Below, in pieces: positions 9,725 through 19,225 of a DNA stretch of 64,000 nt. The notes under the pieces were generated by a model, which saw nothing but the letters and a program-made list of their open reading frames with translations, was not told the origin of the DNA and did no database searches. A program made the translations under genes and the position numbers. Position 1 is the stretch's first letter. Every line of letters starts with the position of its first letter. Origin of the DNA: Psychrobacter luti. Its GTDB lineage: Bacteria; Pseudomonadota; Gammaproteobacteria; Pseudomonadales; Moraxellaceae. Location of the stretch: contig NZ_JACHXL010000001.1 of the NCBI RefSeq assembly GCF_014192115.1, forward strand, positions 526,788 through 590,787, written 5' to 3'.

Positions 9725-9760
9725 AAAACCCAATGTTTAAGCGCTTAAACATCGGGTTTT
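9725..9760 (-). terminator. Intrinsic terminator of the DASS transporter gene
   Basis: An 18-bp inverted repeat (stem CCCGATGTTTAAGC / GCTTAAACATTGGG in minus-strand RNA). It is fully paired with one G-U on the minus strand but carries an A-C mismatch on the plus strand. A six-U run follows on the minus strand. It lies 29 bp after the transporter stop. Confidence 0.85.
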
Positions 9761-9788
9761 AGGAGTTATGATGAACTTGATTGCTAGG

Positions 9789-11210
9789 CTATATTAAGAA
9801 GAAATAAGCCCACAATCCGACGACAAAGGTAGCAATGATATTAAGGATGACACCCGTACGAATCATTTCATTCTGCTTAATCAGCCCTGTACCAAAGACA
9901 ATCGCATTTGGCGGAGTCGCAACTGGTAGCATAAAGGCACATGACGCACCAATACCGATGACCAATACCAACACTTCGTGCGGCAGACCCATCTGCTCTG
10001 CAATAGCAGCAAATACTGGCACCAACAATGCTGCAGAGGCCGTATTAGAAGCAAACTCTGTTAAGAAAATAATAAATGCTGATACTGCAATCATCACCAC
10101 GATAAGCGGTGCCGAAGACAGCGCATTGGCGACCGTTTCACCTAATACCAAAGACGCACCTGATACTTTCAAAATCGTCGATAGCGCAATACCGCCACCG
10201 AACAGCATGAGCACGCCCCAATCGGTATTGTCAGACACTTGTTTCCATGATACCAAGCCCAAGCTGACCACAGCGGCAGCGGCTGATAAGGCAATCACAG
10301 CATCGGTATCAGTGATATCTAATGCAGCACCGATTTTCTTTGAGAATATCCAGCTGAATGCAGTGACGATAAAGACGATAATCGTGACCACACGTGGTTT
10401 ATTCCATGCGATAGGCTCGTCTTCAACCAGTACAATTTTGCGATTTAGATTAGGTTTAAGAAACAGATACATCGCACCCAACAATAATGGCAGTAGTACC
10501 AGCATCATCGGTACACCAAACTTCATCCAGTCTACAAAGGCAATGTTTAGCGCCTTTGCCGCGATGGCGTTTGGCGGTGAACCAACAATGGTACCCAAAC
10601 CACCGAGACTCGCTGAATATGCAATACCCAATAGAACAAAGACAAAGGTACCACGGTCTTTTTCACGGTCCACTTGCGTTAAGATACCAAGCGCCAATGG
10701 CAACATCATCGCAGCGGTCGCAGTATTTGATATCCACATTGACAAAAATGCTGTCACGCCAAATATCAAAAATACCGCCGTACTGAGCTTGCCGCCTGAC
10801 ATCGATAAAATCTTGAGCGCAATCTTCCTATCCAGTTGTTGCACGTGTAGTGCCGCAGCCAAAGCAAAACCACCAAAGAACAAATAAATGGTCGGATTGG
10901 CAAAGCTTTGTAAACCTATTTCCGCATCGAATTCTGGAATGCCAATCAGCGCCCCGACGACGACCACTAAAAGCGCAGTAATCGTGACATGCACCGCCTC
11001 TGTCAGCCACAGCACACCGATAAAGAACAACATCGCTAGGCCTTTATTGGCATTAATATCGAACGGCAACACATTATAAATAATCATGCTAATAATCGCC
11101 GCAATAGCGACCACTATCAGTCCTTTACCGGTACCCTTAGGAAAGGTATCGGTAAATAAGTACTCGTTGCCATCATCAGGAAGATGGCTATCTAGTTTTT
11201 GCTCTGACAT
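9789..11210 (-). CDS. DASS/SLC13-family anion (dicarboxylate) symporter
   Basis: 473 residues, very hydrophobic, about a dozen membrane segments, with a cytosolic N-terminal tail. Family signs include the paired Ser-Asn-Thr motifs (SMWISNTATAAMMLPLA near residue 160 and EFASNTASAALLVPVF near 390), the GGLGTIVGSPPNAIA loop and the GASCAFMLPVATPPNAIVFG segment. These form the Na+ and carboxylate sites in the SdcS/CitT fold. Transport of succinate, malate or a related dicarboxylate with Na+ is likely, but the exact substrate cannot be read. AAGGA precedes the ATG. A hairpin with a U-tract sits in its 5' leader at 11249-11274. Confidence 0.9.
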   Translation of the reverse strand: MSEQKLDSHLPDDGNEYLFTDTFPKGTGKGLIVVAIAAIISMIIYNVLPFDINANKGLAMLFFIGVLWLTEAVHVTITALLVVVVGALIGIPEFDAEIGLQSFANPTIYLFFGGFALAAALHVQQLDRKIALKILSMSGGKLSTAVFLIFGVTAFLSMWISNTATAAMMLPLALGILTQVDREKDRGTFVFVLLGIAYSASLGGLGTIVGSPPNAIAAKALNIAFVDWMKFGVPMMLVLLPLLLGAMYLFLKPNLNRKIVLVEDEPIAWNKPRVVTIIVFIVTAFSWIFSKKIGAALDITDTDAVIALSAAAAVVSLGLVSWKQVSDNTDWGVLMLFGGGIALSTILKVSGASLVLGETVANALSSAPLIVVMIAVSAFIIFLTEFASNTASAALLVPVFAAIAEQMGLPHEVLVLVIGIGASCAFMLPVATPPNAIVFGTGLIKQNEMIRTGVILNIIATFVVGLWAYFFLI

Positions 11211-11719
11211 AAAATGTCCTTATTTTCCCCAAAGACGGTATAAAAAGACGCTAAAATGAAGACATGTTTTAGCGATTTGCCCTTTATTAATCGGCAACTA
11301 CTAAAAAGACGCCGACATCATAACAGATATATAACAAAAAAAATGATGGAACAAAGCGGTTATTAAATTTGCAATAAACATGATCATTTTAAAGCTAAAA
11401 AATTGACTTTAATGCATTGTGATTTCTAATGAAATAAAACGAATACCCTTTAAACAATACGTTGCTAAAATAAATTTTTCTCGTTAGCTGTAGTTCTTTA
11501 AACCCATATAGCTAATTAGCCTTATCAAGTAGCAACCCTTGTGAGGTGCCGTTACACATCGTCACTAAACAAGCGTACACTGTATATGTACAAGCGCATG
11601 GTGCTATCCCATACTAAATAAGTCGCTATAAAACCAATAAATGTTGCTCATTAAGCTTATTTATTAATTTTTTATAACGTTTTTTATTGGGAGTTGATAA
11701 AAATAATTAGGAGTACTTT
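11211..11719. other. Intergenic region between divergent DASS and small-protein genes
   Basis: About 500 bp. It must carry the promoter of the minus-strand transporter gene and of the plus-strand 53-residue gene. Apart from the leader hairpin at 11249-11274 I see AT-rich DNA and no ORF of note. Confidence 0.6.
11249..11274 (-). promoter_or_regulatory. Terminator-like leader hairpin before the DASS gene
   Basis: Perfect 8-bp inverted repeat CGCTAAAA / TTTTAGCG with a 10-base loop, 39 bp upstream of the transporter ATG. In minus-strand RNA the stem is followed by UCUUUUUAU, so it could act as an attenuator. It could instead be a DNA operator. Confidence 0.45.
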
Positions 11720-11881
11720 ATGACAGATTCAAATAAAACGGACTCGACCACTAAGATGGCACCAAAAGACATCAACCAAGATGGCTTGGCCAAAAAAGAC
11801 CAACAGCGTACCGATGATTCCGCATTGGACATGATGCAAGGCTTGCATGAACATGAAAATCATGAAGACGACAATAAGTAA
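11720..11881 (+). CDS. 53-residue acidic/hydrophilic small protein, unknown function
   Basis: The ATG at 11720 follows TTAGGAG with good spacing. The 53 codons end in TAA at 11881, followed 43 bp later by a strong intrinsic terminator, so this is a complete small transcription unit. The protein begins MTDSNKTDSTTKMAPKDINQ, has a middle rich in Asp, Lys and Gln, and ends with a His/Glu/Asp-rich tail (GLHEHENHEDDNK). It has no membrane segment or Cys and is probably unstructured. The His/Asp/Glu tail could bind metal, but that is speculation. I do not recognise a family. Confidence 0.65.
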   Translation: MTDSNKTDSTTKMAPKDINQDGLAKKDQQRTDDSALDMMQGLHEHENHEDDNK

Positions 11882-11924
11882 TTTATATAGATAATTAAGC
11901 TTATTTAAGCCATAACATTAAAAT

Positions 11925-11957
11925 AAAAAGCGTCCATCAAATAGATGGGTGCTTTTT
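11925..11957. terminator. Bidirectional terminator between the small gene and the DUF1275 gene
   Basis: 14-bp stem (AAAAAGCGTCCATC / GATGGGTGCTTTTT, two G-U pairs) with a 5-base loop and A/T tracts on both sides. It serves the plus-strand small gene. It also overlaps the last codons of the minus-strand DUF1275 gene. Confidence 0.85.
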
Positions 11958-12635
11958 GCGTCTTGGCTGTCTTTTTTCCGGCAGGCGATCTGACACATAG
12001 TTATAGACAAACGCTGCGCTCAATACAATGGTAATAGGGACAAATAATGCCCCATAACCGATCTTGGCGTATAAAAACGCACCGACTGCCCCGCCACCGC
12101 TAAAGCTATACCAAATAATTGCCTGAAAGCCTAATGTCGGCTTACTGATACGACGACCAGCCAACCAATTGCCGATTGCAGCGCCCATATCCGAGGTCAG
12201 ACCAGTCAAATGCGTGGTGCGAATAACAGCCCCGCTATAAGTGGCGACCATCGCATTCTGCAACCCGCACGCCATTGCCGCCGCCAACTGCCCTAAATAA
12301 TCATGCTGCTGATATAACCAATAGCTCATTAATAACAATGCCGCTTCGATATACAGCGCCGTGCCGTAACGCCGACCTAATTTTAATGACCGTTGACCAA
12401 TCACATAGCCGCTCAATACCGCCCCTGCCAAAAAAGACAGCAGTAGCGCACCGATATATAAAATACTGCGACCGTCTAAATGGGCAATCGCGGCTGAAAA
12501 TAAGCTGACGTTACCCGTCACATGCGAGACAGATAAATTGGTAAAACCCATTAATGCTGCTGTATTGACGCAGCCGGCACTGAATGCTAGCACAGCGCCG
12601 CCCCACAATATCCATCTTGGTAATTTGGTTATCAT
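11937..12635 (-). CDS. YoaK/DUF1275 family membrane protein
   Basis: 232 residues from the ATG at 12635. Six or so hydrophobic helices carry the DUF1275 signature near the N-terminus (AGCVNTAALMGFTNLSVSHV then TGNVS) and the GLQNAMVATYSGAVIRTTHL segment before TGLTSDMG. The function of the family is unknown. A TTG at 12695 extends the frame by 20 residues, but that stretch overlaps the fabI terminator and the -10 box at 12672-12677, so the ATG is the better start. Transcription is probably from its own promoter. Confidence 0.88.
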   Translation of the reverse strand: MITKLPRWILWGGAVLAFSAGCVNTAALMGFTNLSVSHVTGNVSLFSAAIAHLDGRSILYIGALLLSFLAGAVLSGYVIGQRSLKLGRRYGTALYIEAALLLMSYWLYQQHDYLGQLAAAMACGLQNAMVATYSGAVIRTTHLTGLTSDMGAAIGNWLAGRRISKPTLGFQAIIWYSFSGGGAVGAFLYAKIGYGALFVPITIVLSAAFVYNYVSDRLPEKRQPRRKKHPSI

Positions 12636-12671
12636 ATTCGTCGCTTCATGGCTTATTACCAAAAAGCCCCT

Positions 12672-12677
12672 ATTATA
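12672..12677 (-). promoter_or_regulatory. -10 box of the DUF1275 gene
   Basis: Perfect TATAAT on the minus strand, giving a leader of about 30 nt before the ATG at 12635. No good -35 box is seen at 17 bp, where the fabI terminator lies. Confidence 0.45.
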
Positions 12678-12679
12678 AC

Positions 12680-12702
12680 CAAAAAAGACAGCCAATTGGC
12701 TG
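12680..12702 (-). terminator. fabI terminator
   Basis: CAGCCAATTGGCTG hairpin followed by UCUUUUUU on the minus strand, about 40 bp after the fabI stop. Confidence 0.65.
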
Positions 12703-12744
12703 CCTTCCCTACTTCTTAAGTCATATTAACCCTGATTAAAACAA

Positions 12745-13551
12745 TTATTTTGTCTCATCAAGCATCATTAATTGCTCGCTGATAGCGACGGTATTAAAAC
12801 CTGCATCCACAAACATAATCTCACCAGTGATACCAGATGCCCACGGTGATAACAAGAAAAGCGCTGCATTACCGACTTCAGTCTGCGTGATATTACGCTG
12901 TAGCGGGGCTATTTTTTCACTGATATCGAGCATTTTGCGGAATGACTTGATGCCACTTGCCGCAAGGGTACGGATAGGTCCAGCTGAAATCGCGTTGACA
13001 CGGATACCTTCACCGCCCATCGAGGTGGCAAGGTAGCGAACGCTGGCCTCTAAACTGGCCTTTGCCATACCCATGACGTTGTAGTTTGGCAATACCGAGA
13101 TACTACCTTCATAAGTCAAGGTCAGCATAGAACCATGACGCATGGCTAATAAAGCGCGCGCTTCTTTAGCTAATGCCACAAAGCTGTAGCTCGATATATC
13201 ATGGGCAATTTGGCTGCCTTCACGAGTGGTGGCATTGACAAAATCACCATCCAACTGATCCATCGGTGCAAAGCCAATCGCGTGTACAACGCCATCAATA
13301 CCATCGCCCCAATGTGCGGTCACTTGCTCAAAGCATGCGGCAATCGACTCATCCGATGCCACGTCACACTCAAGTACCAAGTCAGCTTCAAAGGCTTCTG
13401 CTGCCATATCGACCCGTTTTTTAATTTTATCGTTTGGATAAGTGAGGATTAACGACGCACCTTCACGATGCAGAGCTTCAGCGATTGCCCAAGCGATAGA
13501 AAGTTTGCTTGCGATGCCGGTGACGACAAAGCGTTGTCCTTGTAGTAGCAT
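12745..13551 (-). CDS. fabI: Enoyl-[acyl-carrier-protein] reductase (NADH) FabI
   Basis: 268 residues from the ATG at 13551, preceded by GGGAA. The frame extends 33 codons upstream but without family similarity. It has a Rossmann-type SDR fold with the FabI-specific glycine region [18 protein letters not shown] and the catalytic set Tyr...Tyr-x6-Lys in '[20 protein letters not shown]'. [15 protein letters not shown] and [10 protein letters not shown] follow. FabI performs the last, NAD(P)H-dependent reduction of each fatty-acid elongation cycle and is the target of triclosan and isoniazid-like drugs. It is a single-gene unit. Confidence 0.97.
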   Translation of the reverse strand: MLLQGQRFVVTGIASKLSIAWAIAEALHREGASLILTYPNDKIKKRVDMAAEAFEADLVLECDVASDESIAACFEQVTAHWGDGIDGVVHAIGFAPMDQLDGDFVNATTREGSQIAHDISSYSFVALAKEARALLAMRHGSMLTLTYEGSISVLPNYNVMGMAKASLEASVRYLATSMGGEGIRVNAISAGPIRTLAASGIKSFRKMLDISEKIAPLQRNITQTEVGNAALFLLSPWASGITGEIMFVDAGFNTVAISEQLMMLDETK

Positions 13552-13888
13552 AATATTTCCCTGTAATCGATTTAAACGATAGATTATTTTTAATAGCTCG
13601 CTCACAAATAGCGAGTAAAAGCACAAATTAAAAGATGACTCATTATACATGAATTTATTTAAGTAAACACTCGTATACTGTATTTACTTACACTGTATGA
13701 ATACTTAATATCTTTTAATAGTACCATCTAATATGGATAAAACGATTATCCACTGACCACAGCAGTATGAAGTTGAGCGGATTTCAAGTATAATCACAGC
13801 CCTCCCAGCTTGCACAATTTTTATAAAAGTCCGTTACAACCGTTGTTTGTAACCAAGGATTTAGCGTTAAGCTACACCCACATTTTGG
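13552..13888. other. Divergent promoter region fabI/folE
   Basis: About 340 bp without a gene. A TATAAT box at 13789-13794 on the plus strand, about 95 bp before the folE start, is the best folE promoter candidate. Its -35 element is weak. No operator is recognised. Confidence 0.5.
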
Positions 13889-14500
13889 ATGGCTGCCAAA
13901 CTTATGAGCAATACCCCAACACTAGCATCAGATTTTCAAGAAAGTGTCGAATCTTATCGTCAGCTAATCACTTCAACTGGCGAAGACTTAGAGCGTCCCG
14001 GCTTACAAGACACCCCAACGCGTGCAGCAAAAGCGTTTGCGCATTTGACTAAGGGTTATCATCAAAGCTTGGATGAAGTCGTCAATGGCGCGGTATTCCC
14101 ATCGACCAATCGTGAATTGGTCTTGGTGCAAAACATTGAATTTTATTCATTATGTGAGCATCATATGTTGCCGTTTCATGGCGTTGCGCACATCGGCTAT
14201 TTGCCGAATGGTCACGTATTAGGGCTGTCAAAATTCGCTCGTATCGTCGATATGTTTGCCCGTCGTTTGCAAATTCAAGAGAATTTAAGCGAACAAGTGG
14301 CGCAAACGATTATGGATGTGACGGGTTGTCGCGGTGTGGCGGTGGTCATGGATGCAGCGCACATGTGTATGATGATGCGCGGCGTTAACAAACAGCATTC
14401 AACCACGCGTAGTACAGCGATGCTGGGCGAATACGTACACGACAATCAAGCACGTAACGAGTTCTTAGACGCGGTGCCAAAGCGTAAACCTGCGTTTTAG
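13889..14500 (+). CDS. folE: GTP cyclohydrolase I
   Basis: 203 residues, usual length for the bacterial enzyme. The Zn/active-site motif is [10 protein letters not shown]. The motifs [11 protein letters not shown], '[16 protein letters not shown]', '[18 protein letters not shown]' and 'TTRSTAMLG' are all conserved, including both Cys ligands and the catalytic His. It converts GTP to 7,8-dihydroneopterin triphosphate, the first step of tetrahydrofolate (and, in some bacteria, queuosine) synthesis. No clear ribosome site precedes either the ATG at 13889 or the one at 13904, so the start is uncertain by five codons. Confidence 0.97.
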   Translation: MAAKLMSNTPTLASDFQESVESYRQLITSTGEDLERPGLQDTPTRAAKAFAHLTKGYHQSLDEVVNGAVFPSTNRELVLVQNIEFYSLCEHHMLPFHGVAHIGYLPNGHVLGLSKFARIVDMFARRLQIQENLSEQVAQTIMDVTGCRGVAVVMDAAHMCMMMRGVNKQHSTTRSTAMLGEYVHDNQARNEFLDAVPKRKPAF

Positions 14501-14540
14501 ATATCGATTAAGATAAAGCTAGCGACAGAAATAGAAGTCA

Positions 14541-14581
14541 AAAAAAGAGCACATTGCGATATCAGTAATATGCTCTTTTTT
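14541..14581 (+). terminator. folE terminator
   Basis: 11-bp stem AAAAAAGAGCA / TGCTCTTTTTT with a 19-base loop. The A/U tracts allow it to work from both sides, so it may also end the alcohol dehydrogenase transcript coming from the right. Confidence 0.8.
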
Positions 14582-14622
14582 ATTTTCAAACGCTGTTAAT
14601 TAGAGGCTATTAATTAGAACTA

Positions 14623-15945
14623 TTAAGCCACCTTATCACTTTTTGAGTCACTCCTTGAGTTACGACTTGCGTGCTCATCACTGGCCTGCTGAATCTTAGT
14701 TAAAATAGCCTTGATTTCAGAAGCTGACAGATAAGTCGGTACTGCATAAGTATCACTGACTTCTTTAGCCGCAGCTTTAGCAATGTTATCAAAATCACTG
14801 CTTTGCATGCCTTTAACGGTTGGATCGATATTTAAATTTGCAATTAGTTCGCGTACTTGTGCGATAAGATGATCGGCAATCTCAGCATCGCTCTTGTTAG
14901 CTTGACCCGATTTTACCATACCAGTTTTTCGAGCCAACTCTGCCAGTCTTTTCTTGCTTCCTTTACGATTGACGTCAAGCACATACGGCAGCACGATAGC
15001 ATTGGCGCGACCATGAGGAATACTATAATAAGCCCCTAACTGGTGAGCGATGGCATGGACGTAGCCAAGACCGGCTTTATTAAAAGCGACACCGCCGTAA
15101 TGGGCTGCGATACCCATCTCTTCTCTGGCTTTAAGATTGCCGCCATCTTTATATACCAGCGGCAGATTTTGCATGACAGACTTGACTGCAGAAGCCGCAT
15201 AGTAGTCGGTTTCGACGCTGGCATTGGCACTCATCCAAGCCTCTAAGGCATGTGTCAACACATCGATACCCGTATCAGCCGTGATATGCGCAGGCATACC
15301 TTTCATAATAATAGGGTCAATCGCTGCTGCTAATGGCACCATTCTTGGGTCGATAGATAGGGCCTTTTGATGGGTCTTATCATCTGACACCACCGCACCA
15401 AGAGTCGCTTCTGAGCCCGTGCCCGCCGTGGTGGGAATACAATAAAGCGGAACCGAAGGTTTTCTGGCTTTCAAGATACCGATAAGCTGTTTTGGCTTGC
15501 AGTTATTGCCTTGTGACATGGCAATCATCTTAGCCGCATCAATAACTGAGCCACCACCGATGGCAATAATTGAGTCGCATTTAGCATCGATAGATTTGCG
15601 TAGGCCCTCTTCAACGACTTTAAAAGTAGGGTCTGGGGTAATGCCGTCATAGACTTTATAGCTAATATTTTTGCTATCTAGATAATCAGTGACTTTGGCG
15701 GGGATACCAAGTTTGTTTAATACCGCGTCAGTCACGATAAAAACATTGGTATTGCCTTCATTGATGACCATGTCGCACAAATCTTCACAAGAGCTCTCAC
15801 CAACAAATAACATCGGTCTTCTGATAGGCACGACGTAAGCGAAAGCTTTTAATACTTTGGCACGAGTCTTGGCAACCGCCAAATAACCGGCGTGTTGTAA
15901 GCCCGTGCTATTTACCAATTTAGAAATAGTATTTTGTTTTTTCAT
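14623..15945 (-). CDS. Iron-containing (group III) alcohol dehydrogenase
   Basis: 440 residues from the ATG at 15945, which has an upstream AAGGA. A longer frame to 16023 begins with an unrelated hydrophobic stretch. The NAD-binding GGGSVIDAAK motif is at about residue 125, followed by 'IPTTAGTGSEAT' and the metal-site segments 'GIDVLTHALEAWMS' and 'GYVHAIAHQLGAYYSIPHGR', which carry the three His of the Fe(II) site. The family oxidises or reduces primary alcohols, 1,3-propanediol or lactaldehyde. The substrate cannot be read here. The first ~40 residues (KKQNTISKLV...) form a short extension. Confidence 0.93.
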   Translation of the reverse strand: MKKQNTISKLVNSTGLQHAGYLAVAKTRAKVLKAFAYVVPIRRPMLFVGESSCEDLCDMVINEGNTNVFIVTDAVLNKLGIPAKVTDYLDSKNISYKVYDGITPDPTFKVVEEGLRKSIDAKCDSIIAIGGGSVIDAAKMIAMSQGNNCKPKQLIGILKARKPSVPLYCIPTTAGTGSEATLGAVVSDDKTHQKALSIDPRMVPLAAAIDPIIMKGMPAHITADTGIDVLTHALEAWMSANASVETDYYAASAVKSVMQNLPLVYKDGGNLKAREEMGIAAHYGGVAFNKAGLGYVHAIAHQLGAYYSIPHGRANAIVLPYVLDVNRKGSKKRLAELARKTGMVKSGQANKSDAEIADHLIAQVRELIANLNIDPTVKGMQSSDFDNIAKAAAKEVSDTYAVPTYLSASEIKAILTKIQQASDEHASRNSRSDSKSDKVA

Positions 15946-16267
15946 GGGTATAAAAATCCTTTTTAATAATGCTAATACTAGCAATAACGACAACTTAAAG
16001 CAGTGATTCATCACCGCTGTCAAAATAAAAATGCTGTCAAAATAATGGTACTTTTAATGAAAGTACTGTGTCAGCGTCTACCTAAAGTAAACTACTGTCT
16101 AAACTTATTGTACCACCGCCATTTTTAGGATGTAGTGATTATTATGAACTGCTATGTTCTGATTATTTAGCGCCTCATTCTTGCTTATGTGTTGCTTATA
16201 TTTTTACTTATCAAACAGTTAATTGATAGTCGTTATAAATTTGGCTGTAACAGCCTTAATTCGCTTC
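15946..16267. other. Intergenic region with short repeats
   Basis: About 320 bp. It holds a 13-bp direct repeat GCTGTCAAAATAA (16016-16028 and 16033-16045). It also holds an inverted repeat GTACTTT-N5-AAAGTAC (16048-16066) upstream of the alcohol dehydrogenase. Either could be an operator for that gene. No ORF is seen. Confidence 0.5.
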
Positions 16268-17470
16268 TTAGACTAGCCACTGCTTATTATCTTGGTTAAA
16301 ATACCAAGTCATCACCACAGGTGCCAAGATACTTAGCCAAATACCGTAAGTAATCGGCAATCCTTGTACGACCGCCATATAACTCAGCCCAATGACTATC
16401 AAGGCAATGAGCATGGCGATGACATTATGACTCGATTTACGGCACATTAATTCGCGCAATATGGTAAGCGTTAATAAAAACACACTCAGCATAGCCATCA
16501 ACATGCCCATTGCGTAAGGCTGGGAGATAATTTGATAGCCCGGAGCGCTGGTATCCGCGGCGACAGACTCAGTGACCAAGTTCAGCATACTGCCTAGACC
16601 GGCGATTGAAGCAAAGATAAAAAAATGACCATAGCCAAATAAGAATAAATCATGCCGTCGGCGCTCTTTATTCAGAATGGTGTCGAATGGCACGATGAAA
16701 TATAACCACCATAAAGAAAAAACCAAAGCAACCAAACTTGAACCTAAAAAAATAATGGAGCTGGCGGCTGAGGCAGAATTGACCAGAAAATACTGAATAC
16801 TGTTACTGACGCCGACCACACCCTCACCCAATACAATGATGGTTAATAGTCCGTAACGCTCCGCAATATGTGCCGGATGCCAATTATTAAACTGCTCTGA
16901 GCGTGCCCACACAGGCATTAGGAGCTCTGCTGCAATAAACAAGAACAAAGCGGGCGTTTGTAGCGATGTGGGTAAAAACAGCCAGCTTATCCACAAGGCT
17001 TGCAAGGTTAACAAGCCGACCATACTGCGTCCAGCAACTTTTTGGTGACCCGGTACTTGTCGATAGACGCGCAACCACTGACTACAAATCGCCAGCCGCA
17101 TAATGGCATAACCAGTGACGCCAATCCATGTCAGCCCTTGCTCATAAAACTGATGAATATTAGCCGCTATCATCAGTGAGCCAAACATCTGAAACATCAC
17201 CGATAAACGATAAAACCAATCGTCAGGGTCGTATCCTGATGCAAACCAAGTAAAGCTGGTCCAAGCATTCCAAAGGATAAAGAATGCCACGATAAAGGTT
17301 AAAAATCCTGAAAGATCATGCTCACTCAAGCGATTATAAAAACCATTGGCAGCGGCGGCGACAGCAATGACATAAACCAAGTCAAATAGTAGCTCAAGCG
17401 TGGTTGAGGGACGGTTTTGCTCGCTTGTATCTCGGGCTTTGATGGGTTCTATCTTAAGCCTACTTATCAT
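16268..17470 (-). CDS. Low temperature requirement protein A (LtrA) family membrane protein
   Basis: 400 residues with about 10-11 membrane helices. The opening ENRPSTTLELLFDLVYVIAV-type motif (here QNRPSTTLELLFDLVYVIAV), then 'LWNAWTSFTWFASGYDPDDW' and 'HIAERYGLLTIIVLGEGVVG', are diagnostic of LtrA. The name comes from a Listeria mutant that cannot grow in the cold. The biochemical role is unknown. It ends about 60 bp before the yejF stop region in the same direction, so it may be read by its own promoter or as a loose upstream neighbour of the yej genes. Confidence 0.9.
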   Translation of the reverse strand: MISRLKIEPIKARDTSEQNRPSTTLELLFDLVYVIAVAAAANGFYNRLSEHDLSGFLTFIVAFFILWNAWTSFTWFASGYDPDDWFYRLSVMFQMFGSLMIAANIHQFYEQGLTWIGVTGYAIMRLAICSQWLRVYRQVPGHQKVAGRSMVGLLTLQALWISWLFLPTSLQTPALFLFIAAELLMPVWARSEQFNNWHPAHIAERYGLLTIIVLGEGVVGVSNSIQYFLVNSASAASSIIFLGSSLVALVFSLWWLYFIVPFDTILNKERRRHDLFLFGYGHFFIFASIAGLGSMLNLVTESVAADTSAPGYQIISQPYAMGMLMAMLSVFLLTLTILRELMCRKSSHNVIAMLIALIVIGLSYMAVVQGLPITYGIWLSILAPVVMTWYFNQDNKQWLV

Positions 17471-17526
17471 GTAGTGAGTTCCGATGTCTCTAAATTCATA
17501 CAGTTATTTGGTCTTAGCTGCTTAGT

Positions 17527-19224
17527 CTATATCACACTCGCCTGCAATAATTGCTGCGCATACGGATGCTTTGGATTATTGAACACATCTTCACTACGAC
17601 CAGACTCAATACATCTACCTTCTTTTAATACCATAATATGCTGACATAAGGCACGCACTACTTTTAAGTCGTGGCTGATAAACACGTAGCTGATTTGCAG
17701 TTTTTCTTGAATCTCTCGTAGCAAACTGACTACAGTAACTTGCGTAGTGCTATCAAGCGCAGAAGTTGGCTCATCCAATATCAACAGACTTGGTCGCATA
17801 ATGAGTGCTCGAGCAAGCGCCACCCGTTGTCGTTGACCGCCCGATAATTCATGTGGATAACGTTGTGCAAATTCAGCTGGTAGATGCACAGTCGCGAGAC
17901 TATCCATGACCGCTTGCTGACGTTCTGCTTTATTGACACCTTGTACTAACAAGCCTTCTTCGACTATCTGCATGACGGTCATACGAGGATTGATACTGGC
18001 AAAGGGGTCTTGAAATACCATTTGAATCTGTGAGCGGAAGCTGCGTAGCTCACGTTTGGACAATGCAAAAATGTCTTGTCCATTGACCACTATCTGACCA
18101 CTGACACGTGCTTGATTACTAAGTAATTGGCTTAGCGCAAGCGCAATGGTGGTTTTACCCGAGCCTGACTCACCAACGATACCTAACGCTTGCCCTTTCT
18201 GCAGGATCATATCGACGTCTTTGACGGCATCAAACCAGCGTTTGGTTCCGCAAAATAGACTTTTTTCAACCGGAAACTGTACTTGTAAATTGCTGACTTG
18301 TAGTACGGTTGATTGCTGGCTTTCATCATCCAATAAATTCAGCGCTTGACCAAAATCTTGTTTGATAAGCGAGCGCGTATATTCCGCTTTAGGTTGACCA
18401 AATACTGCTGCTGTTGGCCCTTGCTCAATCGTTTGGCCTTGGCGCATGACGATGACTTCATCACTGTAGCGCCTGACTAAATTGAGATCATGGCTAATCA
18501 ATATCATCGCCATATTATGCTGACGCTTAAGATTGTCTAGTAGAACAAGAATCTCATGTTGCAAGGTGACATCAAGTGCAGTAGTCGGTTCGTCAGCGAT
18601 TAAAATATCAGGCTGCTGTGCTAATGCCATCGCAATCATCACGCGCTGGCGCTGACCGCCTGATAATTCATGCGGATATCTATTTAGCTTATCAGCAGGG
18701 TCGGTTATATTGACATCATTTAACAAGGCGATGCTTTTTTCGTGCCATTGTTTTTTGGCTACGCCGCTGATACGCAAGGATTCAGCAATTTGTTTGCCGA
18801 CCGTATGTAGAGGATTAAGCGCGGTCATCGGCTCTTGAAAAACCATACCGATACGCTGCCCGCGAATAGAGCGCAGCGCTGCATTACGTGTCTTATTATT
18901 CGCTATCGGTAATGTCACCATTCCTGTTACGTCTGCTAATTGCACCTCACCGCTAACCGTCAAACTGTCCGGTAGCAAACCCAATAGTGCAAGACTGGCA
19001 ATCGATTTACCAGAGCCTGACTCACCAACAATGGCTAATGTTTGCCCTTGCGTGAGCTCATACGATAGCTTTTCTACTAGAACAACGCCTGCATCAGTTA
19101 CGATGCTAAGTTTATCTACCGATAGCATAAGCTTTTTTTGTATATTGCTATGATTGGCATTTAAACGATTGTTTTGCTCAGTAGCAGTTGTCATATTAGC
19201 GGTTATCATATTCTCAGTTGTCAT
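17527..19224 (-). CDS. yejF: Peptide ABC transporter, fused dual ATPase (YejF-like)
   Basis: 565 residues from the ATG at 19224, which sits at the yejE stop (19226-19228). The frame runs back to 19269 inside yejE. Two ABC domains each carry Walker A (GESGSGKSIASLAL and GESGSGKTTIALAL), the signature HELSGGQRQRV and a Walker B ending in DEPT. The C-terminal half of each has the oligopeptide-ATPase type extension. The first ~40 residues are Thr/Asn-rich and non-conserved. YejF energises import by the YejBE pore. In enterics this importer takes up peptides, including microcin C. It is the last gene of the cluster and 57 bp separate it from ltrA. Confidence 0.93.
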   Translation of the reverse strand: MTTENMITANMTTATEQNNRLNANHSNIQKKLMLSVDKLSIVTDAGVVLVEKLSYELTQGQTLAIVGESGSGKSIASLALLGLLPDSLTVSGEVQLADVTGMVTLPIANNKTRNAALRSIRGQRIGMVFQEPMTALNPLHTVGKQIAESLRISGVAKKQWHEKSIALLNDVNITDPADKLNRYPHELSGGQRQRVMIAMALAQQPDILIADEPTTALDVTLQHEILVLLDNLKRQHNMAMILISHDLNLVRRYSDEVIVMRQGQTIEQGPTAAVFGQPKAEYTRSLIKQDFGQALNLLDDESQQSTVLQVSNLQVQFPVEKSLFCGTKRWFDAVKDVDMILQKGQALGIVGESGSGKTTIALALSQLLSNQARVSGQIVVNGQDIFALSKRELRSFRSQIQMVFQDPFASINPRMTVMQIVEEGLLVQGVNKAERQQAVMDSLATVHLPAEFAQRYPHELSGGQRQRVALARALIMRPSLLILDEPTSALDSTTQVTVVSLLREIQEKLQISYVFISHDLKVVRALCQHIMVLKEGRCIESGRSEDVFNNPKHPYAQQLLQASVI

Positions 19225-19225
19225 A

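Noticed and set aside
9835-10887. Plus-strand 350-residue open frame opposite the DASS transporter
   Set aside because: The minus-strand reading has full family motifs and a ribosome site. The antisense frame has no start site and an artefactual composition.
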